From positions 62,001 through 126,000 of the forward strand of contig NTKI01000002.1 of assembly GCA_002457315.1 (NCBI GenBank): a stretch of DNA of 64,000 nucleotides, read 5' to 3'. The translations under genes were made by a program, and so were the position numbers. The stretch is from Rhodothermaeota bacterium MED-G19 (GTDB lineage Bacteria > Bacteroidota > Bacteroidia > Cytophagales > MED-G16). Of this stretch, positions 44,495 through 54,651 are shown piece after piece. Under the pieces are notes generated by a model, which saw nothing but the letters and a program-made list of their open reading frames with translations, had not been told where the DNA came from and made no database searches. Each line of letters starts with the position of its first letter. Positions within the stretch are counted from its first letter, which is position 1.

Positions 44495-45583
44495 ACTTTT
44501 AATAAGAGATTCAGCTACTTCTTTTGAACTATTTTTAACACCAATAACTTTTTTTATTTTTAAGTAGTCATCTTGAATCTCAGATATAACTTCTGAATCA
44601 CTCAATCTTTCAATTTCTAAAATTAATTTATCGATATTAAAATCATCCTGAATAAATTCATTTACAACCTTTTTATTTAATATTAAATTAGTTAAAGAAA
44701 AATATTTAACTCTTACAAGCAACTTAGCTATTAGATAAGATAATTTTGATGTTTTATAAACAACTGCATGAGGAATATTTAAATATGCAACTTCTAAACT
44801 TGCAGTTCCAGACATTACAATTGCCAGGTCAGATGAAGACACTGAATTATAAGTGTCATCAAATATTAATTTAACATTTTTTATATTTTGAATACTACTG
44901 TAATCTCTTTTAGGAATATTATTTACAGCACATACTAAAAATTTATATGAACTTAACTCCTTGCATAATTTAATAAAAATAGGCAATGAATACTTTATTT
45001 CTGCTTTTCTACTTCCAGGCAATAATGATATAATCTTTTGAGAAGATTTTTTGTTTGTTTTTAAATTTGTTACTTGATTAAAAATAGGGTTTCCAACATA
45101 TTTAATTTCACAACCATTACTTCTAAAAAATTCTAATTCAAAAGGGAGAATAGAATAGATCATATCAGTAAATTTTGATAAAATTTTTACTCTTTTTTTA
45201 TTCCAAGCCCACGCCTTCGGAGGAATATAATAATGTACATTAAAATTATTTATTTTAGAGAATTTTGCAATTCTTAAATTAAATCCCGGAAAATCAATTA
45301 ATAAAATTACTCTAGGATTTAATTCAAGTATATGTTTTTTACATTCATTCAGTTTCTTTGACAAGTAATTTAATTTTAAAAAAACTTCAAGAAAACCCAT
45401 TACATTATAAGAATTATAATTCTGAATTAATTTAGCTCCTGCTTTTTCCATCATATCCCCACCCCAACAATGAATTTTTAAAGAAGGGTTTATCTTTAAA
45501 AGTTCTTTAACTAAAAATGATCCGTGAGTATCTCCAGACTTTTCTCCACAAATAATGAAAATATCAGATCTATTTTTCACCAT
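44489..45583 (-). CDS. lpxB: Lipid-A-disaccharide synthase
   Basis: LpxB joins UDP-diacylglucosamine and lipid X in lipid A synthesis at the inner membrane. The 364-residue protein has ICGEKSGDTHGS, LIDFPGFNLRIAKF, YYIPPKAWAWNKKR, LLPGSRKAEI and MSGTASLEVAYLN, all LpxB hallmarks. Its start overlaps the QueD-like gene by 14 bases. With waaA (13.7 kb) it is the second lipid A gene in the window. Confidence 0.95.
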   Translation of the reverse strand: MVKNRSDIFIICGEKSGDTHGSFLVKELLKINPSLKIHCWGGDMMEKAGAKLIQNYNSYNVMGFLEVFLKLNYLSKKLNECKKHILELNPRVILLIDFPGFNLRIAKFSKINNFNVHYYIPPKAWAWNKKRVKILSKFTDMIYSILPFELEFFRSNGCEIKYVGNPIFNQVTNLKTNKKSSQKIISLLPGSRKAEIKYSLPIFIKLCKELSSYKFLVCAVNNIPKRDYSSIQNIKNVKLIFDDTYNSVSSSDLAIVMSGTASLEVAYLNIPHAVVYKTSKLSYLIAKLLVRVKYFSLTNLILNKKVVNEFIQDDFNIDKLILEIERLSDSEVISEIQDDYLKIKKVIGVKNSSKEVAESLIKSL

Positions 45584-45992
45584 AATATTCTACAAAATTT
45601 CTAGGAGTTTCATAAAGTCTAATTTTATGAAGTTTACAGTCAATATTCAAAGATTTGATCTTTTCATCTAAAATCTCCCAAAATTTTATAGTAACATTTT
45701 CTGTGGAAGTTATTACATCTTTAAGAAATGGCACATCCATATTTAAATTCATATGATCAACCTTATCAATAATTTCATTTTTTAAAATTTTGGATAAAAT
45801 TTTCAAATTAATCAACATTCCACTTTCAGGATCTAATTTACCCTTTAATGTTACCTCAATTTCATAGTTGTGACCATGCCAATTTTTATTAGAACAAACA
45901 CCAAATTCTTTTTCATTTTTTTCTTTTGACCAAGAAGGATTAAAAAGTTTATGTGCGGCATTAAAATGTTCTTTTCTTACTATATAAATCAT
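45570..45992 (-). CDS. queD: 6-carboxytetrahydropterin synthase / PTPS family (QueD-like)
   Basis: The 140-residue tunnelling-fold protein has the zinc ligands in HFNAAHKLF and HGHNYEIEV, the catalytic Cys in GVCSNKNWHGHN, and a terminal Glu-bearing RLYETPRNFVEYYG. Members make 6-carboxytetrahydropterin for queuosine or pyruvoyl-tetrahydropterin; QueD is favoured by commonness in bacteria, but no other queuosine gene is near. It overlaps both neighbours (14 and 4 bases). Confidence 0.87.
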   Translation of the reverse strand: MIYIVRKEHFNAAHKLFNPSWSKEKNEKEFGVCSNKNWHGHNYEIEVTLKGKLDPESGMLINLKILSKILKNEIIDKVDHMNLNMDVPFLKDVITSTENVTIKFWEILDEKIKSLNIDCKLHKIRLYETPRNFVEYYGEK

Positions 45993-46483
45993 TTTATTAA
46001 AACTTTTGGTGAATTATCTAACATAACTTCTACATGTTCAGTCTCTGTTGTACTCAATTCAAGACCTTTATAATCTGGCTTTAAAGGAAAGTTTTTATAA
46101 TATCTTTCAATTAGTACTGCTATTTGAATTTTTTTTGGTTTATACTTTAACAATTCACCTATTGAGCACATTATAGTACCACCCGAATTCATTACATCAT
46201 CAACAATTATAACAACTTTATTTTTTATTAGTTTACTATTTACCTCTGGAGTAATGTTATTTACGTAATTAAATTTTTTGTCAATCTCTAGAAAATGAAC
46301 ATTCAATTTTTTTTTAGAAAATTGATTCAAAAAATCTGAGATTTTATTGGATAAGTATTTACCATTTGGGAGGATCCCAAAAAGAAAAATTTCATTTTCA
46401 TCATAATTTTTTTCAATAATTTCAAATGAGATTCTTCTTATCTTATTAGTTATATCATTAGAATCTAGGATTATATTTTTCAT
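45989..46483 (-). CDS. Phosphoribosyltransferase family protein
   Basis: The 164-residue type I phosphoribosyltransferase has the PRPP loop VVIIVDDVMNSGGTIMCSI and the FLFGILPNGKYLSNKIS segment. It resembles PyrR or hypoxanthine phosphoribosyltransferases in size and layout, but I cannot name the base. It overlaps the QueD-like gene by 4 bases (ATGA) and follows the Lrp regulator by 8, forming a lrp-prt-queD-lpxB run. Confidence 0.82.
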   Translation of the reverse strand: MKNIILDSNDITNKIRRISFEIIEKNYDENEIFLFGILPNGKYLSNKISDFLNQFSKKKLNVHFLEIDKKFNYVNNITPEVNSKLIKNKVVIIVDDVMNSGGTIMCSIGELLKYKPKKIQIAVLIERYYKNFPLKPDYKGLELSTTETEHVEVMLDNSPKVLIK

Positions 46484-46491
46484 CTCAATTT

Positions 46492-46950
46492 TTATATAGG
46501 AATAACCTTGTTATCCTTAAAAGTAGATAGAATAACCAGAGACTGAAAACTATCAGCAACATCAATCTCATTGATTTTTTCTAGCATCAAATCTTGATAA
46601 GATTCAATGTTTTCGGCTACAACTTTCAAAATAAAATCGGCACTGCCTGTGATATGATGACACTCAACAATGTTTTCTAAATCTTTTATTTTATCTAGAA
46701 ATGACAAGAGATTTTTTTTGTTATGCACTTTCAATGAAACCATAACAAAAGTGCTAACTCCTAGACCAAGTTTAGATTTATCTAGTTTTGCATGATAACC
46801 ACTAATTATACCATTTGATTCAAGCTTTCTAACTCTTTCTAAAGTAGGTGCAGGAGATAAACCAATTTCTTTTGAAAGTTTTGAGTTAGTTATCTTAGCA
46901 TTTCTTTGCAGAATAATTAAGATCTTCTTATCAATTTTATCTAGTTTCAT
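46492..46950 (-). CDS. Lrp/AsnC family transcriptional regulator
   Basis: The 152-residue regulator has an N-terminal helix-turn-helix (DKKILIILQRNAKITNSKLSKEIGLSPAP) and a C-terminal RAM ligand-binding domain (ECHHITGSADFILKV). Lrp/AsnC proteins sense amino acids and form octamers on DNA; the effector here is unknown. It heads the run lrp-prt-queD-lpxB, with 77 bases between it and the TPR gene. Confidence 0.92.
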   Translation of the reverse strand: MKLDKIDKKILIILQRNAKITNSKLSKEIGLSPAPTLERVRKLESNGIISGYHAKLDKSKLGLGVSTFVMVSLKVHNKKNLLSFLDKIKDLENIVECHHITGSADFILKVVAENIESYQDLMLEKINEIDVADSFQSLVILSTFKDNKVIPI

Positions 46951-47027
46951 GTTGAAATTATATTTTGTGAAACGTGAATAAATAAATTAATGTTCTGTTT
47001 TACAAAGAATATCATAAAAAAATTTTA

Positions 47028-48203
47028 CTACCTTTTAATATACTCTCTAGACTCAATATTTAATTTATCTTTTTTATTCGTGAGTTTTAATACTTTTTTA
47101 AAGTATGATTTAGCTTCAATATCTTTTCCTATTTTATCATAGATTTTACCCAGAAGAAAATTTGAGTAAATAGTATACCTAAGTTTTTTATTTTTAAATT
47201 CACTTGAGAACTCTAAAGATTTTTTAAGGTGGAATATTGCATTATCATATCTTCTTTCAGAATTAAAAATCTCTCCGAGAAAGAAGTGAGCTAATCTTGC
47301 ATCATTATGATTATATCCAAACTTTCCATTACTGTAAAATTCAATCATTTTAAGAGATTCTTTTTTACAAAGAGATAAATTTGAGGTTCTATATAACTGT
47401 TGTGAGTAATTTCTATGAAATATTGAGTTGTCTGGAAATGTGTTATGAAGATATCTAGACAAATATAAAGATTTGTTTAAGTTGTTTTCTCCTGAAAAAA
47501 TTCTTACAAGAAAATATTGAGCTTCAGTTCTAGTATAAAAGGAGTTATTTGCTGCATTATTCAGTTGATCAATACCTAATTTTTTATCTCCTTTTGGAAA
47601 AAGTGCTACTATAGGTTTTAATAATGGGTACCTATCAGAAATCCATATCGAGTAATAATTAAATAATCCATTACCAAATGAAATTTCTGGAATCATAATA
47701 TCATCTTTTCTAATCTCTTTTAAAAATTTAAGGGCGTTCATTCCTGCAAAAGCAGCTGCTCTCCACTTTCTTCTCTCCGATAGTAACCTCCCTTTGAAAC
47801 CATATGAAGCAGCTAAAAAAAATGCGCCATCAATTTTATTCCCTTCCTCATAAACTTTCTTTGATAGGAGAATTGAGTTGTCCATAAGACTTAAGAATTC
47901 TTTATCTAATGATTTAAATTTTTCCGATTTTCTTTTATCAGACAACCCAGAATATGAATCAATTTTCCACCAAATACTGAGGCCTAACAAAAATACAGGG
48001 AGTGGATGTTCTTTATATTCTTGAACTAACCACTTAAATTCTTTCTCTGCTTCATCAAATTCATAATTATACATCTTATTAATTGCAGAAGTAGCTTCAA
48101 TTTGAATATCAATATCAGTTAATATACTAGTCGAATCCTGTGACCTAAGATGAATTGGAATGAAATTAGATAAAAGAAAAATAAGAAAAAATAAAAATCT
48201 CAT
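47028..48203 (-). CDS. TPR-repeat exported protein
   Basis: From ATG 48203 the protein has 391 residues and opens with a signal peptide (MRFLFFLIFLLSNFIPIHLRS). The body is helical with TPR-like repeats, for example YNYEFDEAEKEFKWLVQEY, RRYDNAIFHLKKSLEFS and KDIEAKSYFKKVLKL. An upstream in-frame start at 48263 would add a second hydrophobic stretch and leave 12 bases to the divergent gene, so I prefer the internal start. Function unknown; probably a periplasmic scaffold. Confidence 0.78.
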   Translation of the reverse strand: MRFLFFLIFLLSNFIPIHLRSQDSTSILTDIDIQIEATSAINKMYNYEFDEAEKEFKWLVQEYKEHPLPVFLLGLSIWWKIDSYSGLSDKRKSEKFKSLDKEFLSLMDNSILLSKKVYEEGNKIDGAFFLAASYGFKGRLLSERRKWRAAAFAGMNALKFLKEIRKDDIMIPEISFGNGLFNYYSIWISDRYPLLKPIVALFPKGDKKLGIDQLNNAANNSFYTRTEAQYFLVRIFSGENNLNKSLYLSRYLHNTFPDNSIFHRNYSQQLYRTSNLSLCKKESLKMIEFYSNGKFGYNHNDARLAHFFLGEIFNSERRYDNAIFHLKKSLEFSSEFKNKKLRYTIYSNFLLGKIYDKIGKDIEAKSYFKKVLKLTNKKDKLNIESREYIKR

Positions 48204-48275
48204 AAAGCAAAATAACTCAATCATTAAGAATATGATTATAATATTTTTAATTATTTTCGCCAATATTCTAATTTA

Positions 48276-51233
48276 ATGATGGATTTTAAAAAACTAAATA
48301 ATTTATCTGGTTGGCTAACTTTTTTAATAGCCCTTATAGTTTATAGTATTACTATAGAAGACACTGCAAGTTTTTGGGATGCTGGTGAATTTATAGCTGT
48401 ATCAAATAAATTAGAAGTTCCTCATCCACCAGGTGCTCCATTTTATCTATTATTAGGTAGATTTTTTTCATTCTTTTCATTTGGTGATCCCGAGAAAATA
48501 GCAATATCAATTAACTTTTTAAGTGCTTTAGGAAGTGCATTTACCATATTATTTTTGTTTTGGAGTATAACCCACCTTACATCTAAAATTTACCCACCTA
48601 AGAACAATAAAAATATTATTTTAGTTATACTATCTGGTCTAACTGGAGCATTATCTTTTACATTCACTGACTCATTTTGGTTTTCTGCAGTTGAGGCAGA
48701 AGTTTATGCTATGTCTTCTTTTTTTACTGCTTTTGTGTTTTGGGCAATTTTAAAATGGGAGGGTTTAGAAAATAAAAAGTTAGAAAATAAATGGATAATT
48801 CTCATTGCTTATATGATGGGTCTATCCATAGGTGTTCACCTATTAAATTTAGTTGCTATCCCTGCACTAGCTCTAATTGTATATTTTAAAAAATATAAAA
48901 ATACTTCTATAATTGGAGTGATAACTTCACTTATAACTGGACTAATAATTGTTGGGTTAATTGTTGAAGGGATTATTCCTGGTCTACCATCTATAGCAAG
49001 CTTTGTCGAAAGATTATTTGTCAATTCATTAGGGCTACCTTTTGGATCTGGAATAATATTTTTCATATTAATTTTTATAGCATCTCTTGTATATCTTATA
49101 TGGTACTCTCAAAAAAGAGAAAAGCCAATTTTAAATACTTCATTACTCGCATTCACTTTTATATTAATTGGTTACTCTTCTTATTCTTTAGTCCTAATTA
49201 GATCTAACTACAACCCACCTATTGATGAAAATAATCCTGAGAATATTTTAAATTTTATATCATATTTAAAAAGAGAACAGTACGGTAACAGACCTCTTTT
49301 TAAAGGTCAGTACTTTGATGCTGAGGTTATTAAGCAAGAAGAAAGCGGTGTGAATTATAAAAAAGGTGAAGAGAAATATGAGGTCAAAGAAAAAAAATAC
49401 AGATATGTGTTTGACCCTAAAAGATCAACTATTTTCCCTAGAATGTATAGTAACTCTCCAAACCATAAAAAAAGATACAGAGAAATAACTAATCTAAATG
49501 AAAATCAAAAACCAACATTTTCAGATAATATTGAATTTTTCCTTAAATACCAGGTTGGACATATGTACCTAAGGTATTTCATGTGGAATTTTTCTGGAAG
49601 ATCTTCAGATATTCAAAATGCAAATTGGTTAGGATTACAAAATGTTTTTGATGAAGTCCCCTATCAGTTGGAAATGAATAAAGCTAGAAACAATTATTTA
49701 ATGATCCCCCTTCTTCTTGGAATCTTAGGATTATTATTTCAGTACTATAGAGATAACAAAAATTTTTATGTTGTTATGCTTCTATTTATTTTAACTGGAG
49801 TGGCATTAGTAGTTTATCTTAATAGCCCTCCTACCGAACCAAGAGAAAGAGACTATATTTATGCAGGGTCATATTATGCTTTTTCAATTTGGATAGGATA
49901 TGGATCACTATTTATTTTTTCTATATTTAGTAGATTGATTACAAATAAGAATATTTCAATTGCTCTCACAGCATTAATATCCCTATCCTCTCCTGTTATT
50001 CTAGCTAAGGAAAATTGGGATGATCATGATAGATCTGATAGATTCATGACTGTAGACTCAGCAAAAAATCTTCTAAATTCATGTGCTCCTAATTCTATTC
50101 TATTTACTGGAGGGGATAATGATACGTTCCCGCTCTGGTATGTTCAAGAAGTAGAGAATTTCAGGACAGATGTAAGAGTGATTGTTTTGAGTTATTTTAA
50201 TACTGACTGGTATATTGAGCAGATGATGTCTAAAAAAAATGATTCTGAAAAAATTATATTTTCTATACCTCTAGATAATTATATTCAGGGAGGACTTAAT
50301 GATTATTTGCCTTATGTTAATAATCCTAAAATTCAAAACGTAGCAATTAACCTGAAAGGATACATAAACTTAGTTAAAAGGAATAGTAAGGCTATTCAAG
50401 TGGCTACATCAGCAAGTAATTACAATTCAATCCCATCAAAATCATTTTGGCTATCAGTCAATACTGATAATTTAATTCCTGAAAAATTACAAGATATCAA
50501 ACAAGACACACTATTTATAAGTTTAAAAAGTAATAAGAGTGGACTAGAGAAGAAAGATTTAGCATTTTTAGATTTGCTACAAGCTAATAACTGGGAAAGA
50601 CCAATTTATTTTAACAACACATCGCTGAACGGGATAAATTTAGATCTTAAAAGAAATGTTATTCAAGAAGGGTTTGCATATAGGCTTTTTCCTGTTTTAA
50701 ATCCAAATTCAGGAAGCATAATAAATACTGAATTAATGTATTCAAATATTATGAATAACTCATTCTGGAGAGAACTTAATAACCCAGATGCTTACTTCTC
50801 AGAAGATCATAGAGGATTTATTATGAATTACAGATCTACATTTAATACATTAATCAAGAGTTTGATTGCTAATAAACAATATGAGAAGGCGCTTGAAGTT
50901 ATAAATAAATCAATTGAATTAATTCCAGATGAGTCTGTTATGTATGACCACTTCTCAGTACAATTAGTTGACTTTCTAATAGATCTAGAAATTAAAGCAA
51001 ATTTTGATACTCAAAGTTTAGCAAATGAAATTGCTGAAATAATAAGTCAAAGGTCCGATGAAGTATTAAATTATTATTTTGATAATAAAATTCAGGATAG
51101 ATATGAAATTCAAAAGAATTTAGTATCACTTAATACCCTTGCTAGAGCATATAACAAAAAGCCCAATTCAGATTTAGCAAAAAAATATAGAGAATTATTT
51201 GAGAATAATTACTCAAGAAACCAAGTAAATTAA
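48276..51233 (+). CDS. DUF2723 membrane protein (TMEM260/GT117-like)
   Basis: The 985-residue protein begins with about a dozen membrane segments and the DUF2723 motif ASFWDAGEFIAVSNKLEVPHPPGAPFYLLLGRFF, with the acidic D-x-x-E typical of GT-C glycosyltransferases. The C-terminal part is periplasmic: GGDNDTFPLWYVQEVENFRTDVRVI and a TPR-like tail. Human TMEM260 of this family is a protein O-mannosyltransferase (established knowledge), so a role in protein O-glycosylation is plausible. It is divergent from the TPR gene; its stop overlaps the convergent mini-protein gene by 4 bases. Confidence 0.87.
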   Translation: MMDFKKLNNLSGWLTFLIALIVYSITIEDTASFWDAGEFIAVSNKLEVPHPPGAPFYLLLGRFFSFFSFGDPEKIAISINFLSALGSAFTILFLFWSITHLTSKIYPPKNNKNIILVILSGLTGALSFTFTDSFWFSAVEAEVYAMSSFFTAFVFWAILKWEGLENKKLENKWIILIAYMMGLSIGVHLLNLVAIPALALIVYFKKYKNTSIIGVITSLITGLIIVGLIVEGIIPGLPSIASFVERLFVNSLGLPFGSGIIFFILIFIASLVYLIWYSQKREKPILNTSLLAFTFILIGYSSYSLVLIRSNYNPPIDENNPENILNFISYLKREQYGNRPLFKGQYFDAEVIKQEESGVNYKKGEEKYEVKEKKYRYVFDPKRSTIFPRMYSNSPNHKKRYREITNLNENQKPTFSDNIEFFLKYQVGHMYLRYFMWNFSGRSSDIQNANWLGLQNVFDEVPYQLEMNKARNNYLMIPLLLGILGLLFQYYRDNKNFYVVMLLFILTGVALVVYLNSPPTEPRERDYIYAGSYYAFSIWIGYGSLFIFSIFSRLITNKNISIALTALISLSSPVILAKENWDDHDRSDRFMTVDSAKNLLNSCAPNSILFTGGDNDTFPLWYVQEVENFRTDVRVIVLSYFNTDWYIEQMMSKKNDSEKIIFSIPLDNYIQGGLNDYLPYVNNPKIQNVAINLKGYINLVKRNSKAIQVATSASNYNSIPSKSFWLSVNTDNLIPEKLQDIKQDTLFISLKSNKSGLEKKDLAFLDLLQANNWERPIYFNNTSLNGINLDLKRNVIQEGFAYRLFPVLNPNSGSIINTELMYSNIMNNSFWRELNNPDAYFSEDHRGFIMNYRSTFNTLIKSLIANKQYEKALEVINKSIELIPDESVMYDHFSVQLVDFLIDLEIKANFDTQSLANEIAEIISQRSDEVLNYYFDNKIQDRYEIQKNLVSLNTLARAYNKKPNSDLAKKYRELFENNYSRNQVN

Positions 51234-51553
51234 TTTTTAGAAAATTTAATTATTTTTCTTTTATCTAGAAGTAGATTATCAATAATCAAAAAATAATAAC
51301 CGTTATTAAATTCATCTAAATATATCCTTATTTCACTATCAGAAAGATTTTCTTTATTAAAATTTATTTGGTTTCCTATTAGAGAATGAATAGAAATTTT
51401 ATGATTATCCAAACTTAAATTTGTGCTGAATTTTAAATTTATATATTCAGATGCCGGATTAGGATAGAGCTCAAAACTTGTTTTATCTTCAGATTCTTGA
51501 GAAAAAACAGAATTTGATATAAAGAATAACACAAATATTAATAATCTAATCAT
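51230..51553 (-). CDS. Mini-protein: signal peptide plus T9SS-like C-terminal domain
   Basis: The 107-residue product has a signal peptide (MIRLLIFVLFFISNSVFSQ), about 8 linker residues, then what looks like a complete T9SS type A sorting domain: SFELYPNPASEYINLKF at about 27-43 and GYYFLIIDNLLLDKRKIIKFSKN at the end. There is no passenger. It could be a decayed remnant of a larger cargo, or a real stand-alone domain; no upstream in-frame remains were noticed. It lies tail-to-tail with the DUF2723 gene and 55 bases after leuB. Confidence 0.75.
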   Translation of the reverse strand: MIRLLIFVLFFISNSVFSQESEDKTSFELYPNPASEYINLKFSTNLSLDNHKISIHSLIGNQINFNKENLSDSEIRIYLDEFNNGYYFLIIDNLLLDKRKIIKFSKN

Positions 51554-51608
51554 ATTTAAAAATAAGTTAAATAAAGTAAGTAATCAAAAATTAATTTATT
51601 AAGAAAGG

Positions 51609-52676
51609 TTAAAATTGATCTTTAACTCTTTTAGAAATCCAATTACCAACTTCTTGAGTTGAATAAAAATTTTTATTATTAATATCTTGGGTAACACATT
51701 CATTTTTAATAGCATCCTCCACAGATTTAATAATTATATCTGATTCTTTTTTCATATTAAATGATAGGTCTAACATCAAAGCAGTAGATAAAATCATTGC
51801 CATAGGATTTGCAATTCCTTTTCCAGCTGCCTCAGGATAAGAACCATGAATTGGTTCAAAAAGTGAGACTTTATCTCCTACAGATGCAGAAGGTAACATC
51901 CCTAATGATCCAGTTATTACTGATGCTTCATCTGTAATTATATCTCCAAACATATTTTCTGTAAGAATCACATCAAAATCTTTAGGATTAGTAATAATTT
52001 TCATAGCAGCATTGTCAACAAACAAGTAAGAAACTTTAACATCAGGATATTTATTAGATATTTCTTGAACAATTTCTCTCCATAATCGAGATGTATCTAA
52101 TACATTCGCCTTATCTACCAATGTGATCTTTTTTTTTCTTTTAAGAGCTTCTTTAAATGCTAAATGAGAGATTCTCTCAATTTCTTTTGATGTATATGAA
52201 CAAGTATCAAATGCTGATTTTCTATCCTCTGAAATTCCTTTATCTCCAAAATAAATACCTCCAGTCAACTCTCTATAAACCACAAAATCTGTTCCAGAAA
52301 TAATATCTTTTTTTAATGGCGAAGCTTCTAAAAGAGCATCATAAGTTTTTACTGGCCTCACATTAGCATAGAGACCTAAAAATTTTCTCATTTCCAGGAG
52401 ACCATCTTCTGGTCTTATTTTTGCCTTAGGATTGTTATCATATTTTGGGTCACCAATTGCTCCAAATAAAATTGCATCAGAATCTTCACATATTTTTTTT
52501 GTTGAATCAGGAAAGGGATGACCTTCAGCATCAATTGCTGATGAGCCTACCAAACTTTTAGTAAATGAAAAGTTGACATTAGATTTTTCAGAAATAATAT
52601 CTAAAACCTTTAATGCCTCAAACATAACTTCTGGTCCAATTCCATCTCCAGGTAATACAGCAATTTTATTAATCAT
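51609..52676 (-). CDS. leuB: 3-isopropylmalate dehydrogenase
   Basis: LeuB oxidatively decarboxylates 3-isopropylmalate. The 355 residues include AVLPGDGIGPEVM, RPEDGLLEMRKFLGLYANVRP, VVYRELTGGIYFG, VDKANVLDTSRLWRE and TENMFGDIITDEASVITGSLGMLPSAS, the motifs distinguishing IPMDH from isocitrate dehydrogenase. It is last of the leuA-leuC-leuD-leuB run and overlaps leuD by 4 bases. Confidence 0.96.
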   Translation of the reverse strand: MINKIAVLPGDGIGPEVMFEALKVLDIISEKSNVNFSFTKSLVGSSAIDAEGHPFPDSTKKICEDSDAILFGAIGDPKYDNNPKAKIRPEDGLLEMRKFLGLYANVRPVKTYDALLEASPLKKDIISGTDFVVYRELTGGIYFGDKGISEDRKSAFDTCSYTSKEIERISHLAFKEALKRKKKITLVDKANVLDTSRLWREIVQEISNKYPDVKVSYLFVDNAAMKIITNPKDFDVILTENMFGDIITDEASVITGSLGMLPSASVGDKVSLFEPIHGSYPEAAGKGIANPMAMILSTALMLDLSFNMKKESDIIIKSVEDAIKNECVTQDINNKNFYSTQEVGNWISKRVKDQF

Positions 52677-53257
52677 TTTTCTTCTTCGTATTTAACTATT
52701 TTCTCTTTAATATTTAATAAGTAATCTATATTTTCAAAACCATTCAAAAGACATGTCTTATTATATTCATTAATTTCAAAGTTTTCTTCAAATACACCAT
52801 CATCAGAATAAAATTTCTGATCATTTAAATCTACATTAAAAGTAAGAGAAGGGTATTTAATTAATTTATTAAAAATTTCATCAAGTATATTCTGCCTAAT
52901 CTGCACAACTAGTAAACCATTATTTAAAGCGTTATTCTTAAAAATATCAGCAAAAAAACTACTCACAACAACTCTAAAGCCATAATCATATATTGACCAT
53001 GCTGCATGTTCTCTACTAGATCCGCATCCAAAATTCCTTCCAGCTAATAAAATTTGAGAATTAAAATCTATTTTATTTAAAATAAAATCATCTATTAAAT
53101 TATCATGATTATCATACCTCCAGTCTCTAAATAAATTATCACCAAAACCCTCTCTAGTAACTGCTTTTAAAAATCTAGCTGGAATTATTTGATCTGTATC
53201 AACATTTTCAATATTGAGAGGAGTTAATTTTGAATTTAATTTCTTAAATTTTTCCAT
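52673..53257 (-). CDS. leuD: 3-isopropylmalate dehydratase small subunit
   Basis: LeuD pairs with LeuC to isomerise 2- to 3-isopropylmalate. The 194-residue swivel domain shows ENVDTDQIIPARFLKAV, AGRNFGCGSSREHAAWSI and SSFFADIFKNNALNNGLL. It overlaps leuC by one base and leuB by four, so subunits are probably made by coupled translation. Confidence 0.96.
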   Translation of the reverse strand: MEKFKKLNSKLTPLNIENVDTDQIIPARFLKAVTREGFGDNLFRDWRYDNHDNLIDDFILNKIDFNSQILLAGRNFGCGSSREHAAWSIYDYGFRVVVSSFFADIFKNNALNNGLLVVQIRQNILDEIFNKLIKYPSLTFNVDLNDQKFYSDDGVFEENFEINEYNKTCLLNGFENIDYLLNIKEKIVKYEEEK

Positions 53258-54651
53258 TAATTATCTTTTCTAATATCTGAAACATATCCATTAAGAGCAG
53301 AAATAGCAGCAGTAACAGGACTAGCTAAGAATGTCCTAGAACCGGGGCCCTGTCTTCCTTCAAAATTTCTATTTGAAGTAGAAACACAATATTTGGAAGT
53401 AGGTATTTTATCTTCATTCATAGCAAGACAAGCAGAACATCCAGGCTGTCTAAATTCAAAACCAGCCTCATCAAATATCTTGCTTAAGCCTTCTTTAATA
53501 GCAATTTTTTCTACTGACTTTGATCCAGGAATAACCCACGCATTGACATTGTCAGCAATTTTTTTACCTTTTATTATATTAGCAGCAACTCTTAAATCTT
53601 CTATTCTAGAGTTAGTACAACTTCCAATAAATACATAATCTATCTTTTTATTAAGAAGCTTCTCTCCAGAGTTAAGACCCATGTACTCAAGTGACTTTTT
53701 AAATGACTCATCTGAATTATTAATAGCTGATGAAGGTATTGTTTCATTAATCTTAATCCCCATTCCTGGATTTGTTCCGTAAGTTATCATTGGTTCAATT
53801 TCCTCAGCATTAAATTTTATTACTTTATCATATTTAGCATCTACATCTGTTTTTAGATTTTTCCATTTATTTATAGCCTTATAAAAATCATTTCCTTTTG
53901 GAGAAAACTCCTTATTTTTTAAATATTCAAAAGTTTTTTTATCAGGTGCTATAATACCTCCTCTTGCACCCATCTCAATACTCATATTACATATTGTCAT
54001 TCTAGACTCCATAGATAAAGATGTAATTGCTGATCCAGCATACTCAACAAAGTAACCAGTGCCACCTGAAGCACTGATTTTAGAAATTATATAGAGAATA
54101 ATATCTTTAGAATAAACACCTTCCCTAAGATCCCCTTCAATTTCTATAAGCATAGTCTTTGGTTTGTATTGCAGTAGGCATTGGGTTGATAATACCATTT
54201 CAACTTCACTTGTTCCAATACCAAATGCAATAGATCCAAATGCTCCATGAGTTGAAGTATGGCTATCTCCACAGACAATTGTCATACCAGGCTGTGTAAT
54301 TCCTAACTCTGGTCCTATTACATGAACAATACCCTGATACTTGTGGCCTAATCCGTATAAATTTATATTATGTTCTTTACAGTTTTTAGTTAAGGTATCT
54401 ACTTGATTTCTAGATAGTTCTTCTTTAATTGGAAGATGTTGATTTAATGTTGGAACATTATGATCGGCAGTTGCAACAGTTTTTTCAGGTCTAAATACTT
54501 TTATTTTTCTATTATTTAAACCATTAAATGCTTGAGGGCTAGTAACCTCATGAATTAAGTGTTTATCAATATATAAAATGCTTGGCCCTTTATCAATAGA
54601 ATCTACAACATGTTCATCCCAAACTTTTTCAAAAAGAGTTTTCCCCATCAA
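53257..54651 (-). CDS. leuC: 3-isopropylmalate dehydratase large subunit
   Basis: LeuC is the 4Fe-4S large subunit. The 464-residue protein has [37 protein letters not shown], the cluster cysteines in [13 protein letters not shown] and [10 protein letters not shown], and [25 protein letters not shown] start: the first ATG overlaps the leuA stop (ATGA), and I kept it. It lies between leuA and leuD. Confidence 0.96.
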   Translation of the reverse strand: MMGKTLFEKVWDEHVVDSIDKGPSILYIDKHLIHEVTSPQAFNGLNNRKIKVFRPEKTVATADHNVPTLNQHLPIKEELSRNQVDTLTKNCKEHNINLYGLGHKYQGIVHVIGPELGITQPGMTIVCGDSHTSTHGAFGSIAFGIGTSEVEMVLSTQCLLQYKPKTMLIEIEGDLREGVYSKDIILYIISKISASGGTGYFVEYAGSAITSLSMESRMTICNMSIEMGARGGIIAPDKKTFEYLKNKEFSPKGNDFYKAINKWKNLKTDVDAKYDKVIKFNAEEIEPMITYGTNPGMGIKINETIPSSAINNSDESFKKSLEYMGLNSGEKLLNKKIDYVFIGSCTNSRIEDLRVAANIIKGKKIADNVNAWVIPGSKSVEKIAIKEGLSKIFDEAGFEFRQPGCSACLAMNEDKIPTSKYCVSTSNRNFEGRQGPGSRTFLASPVTAAISALNGYVSDIRKDN

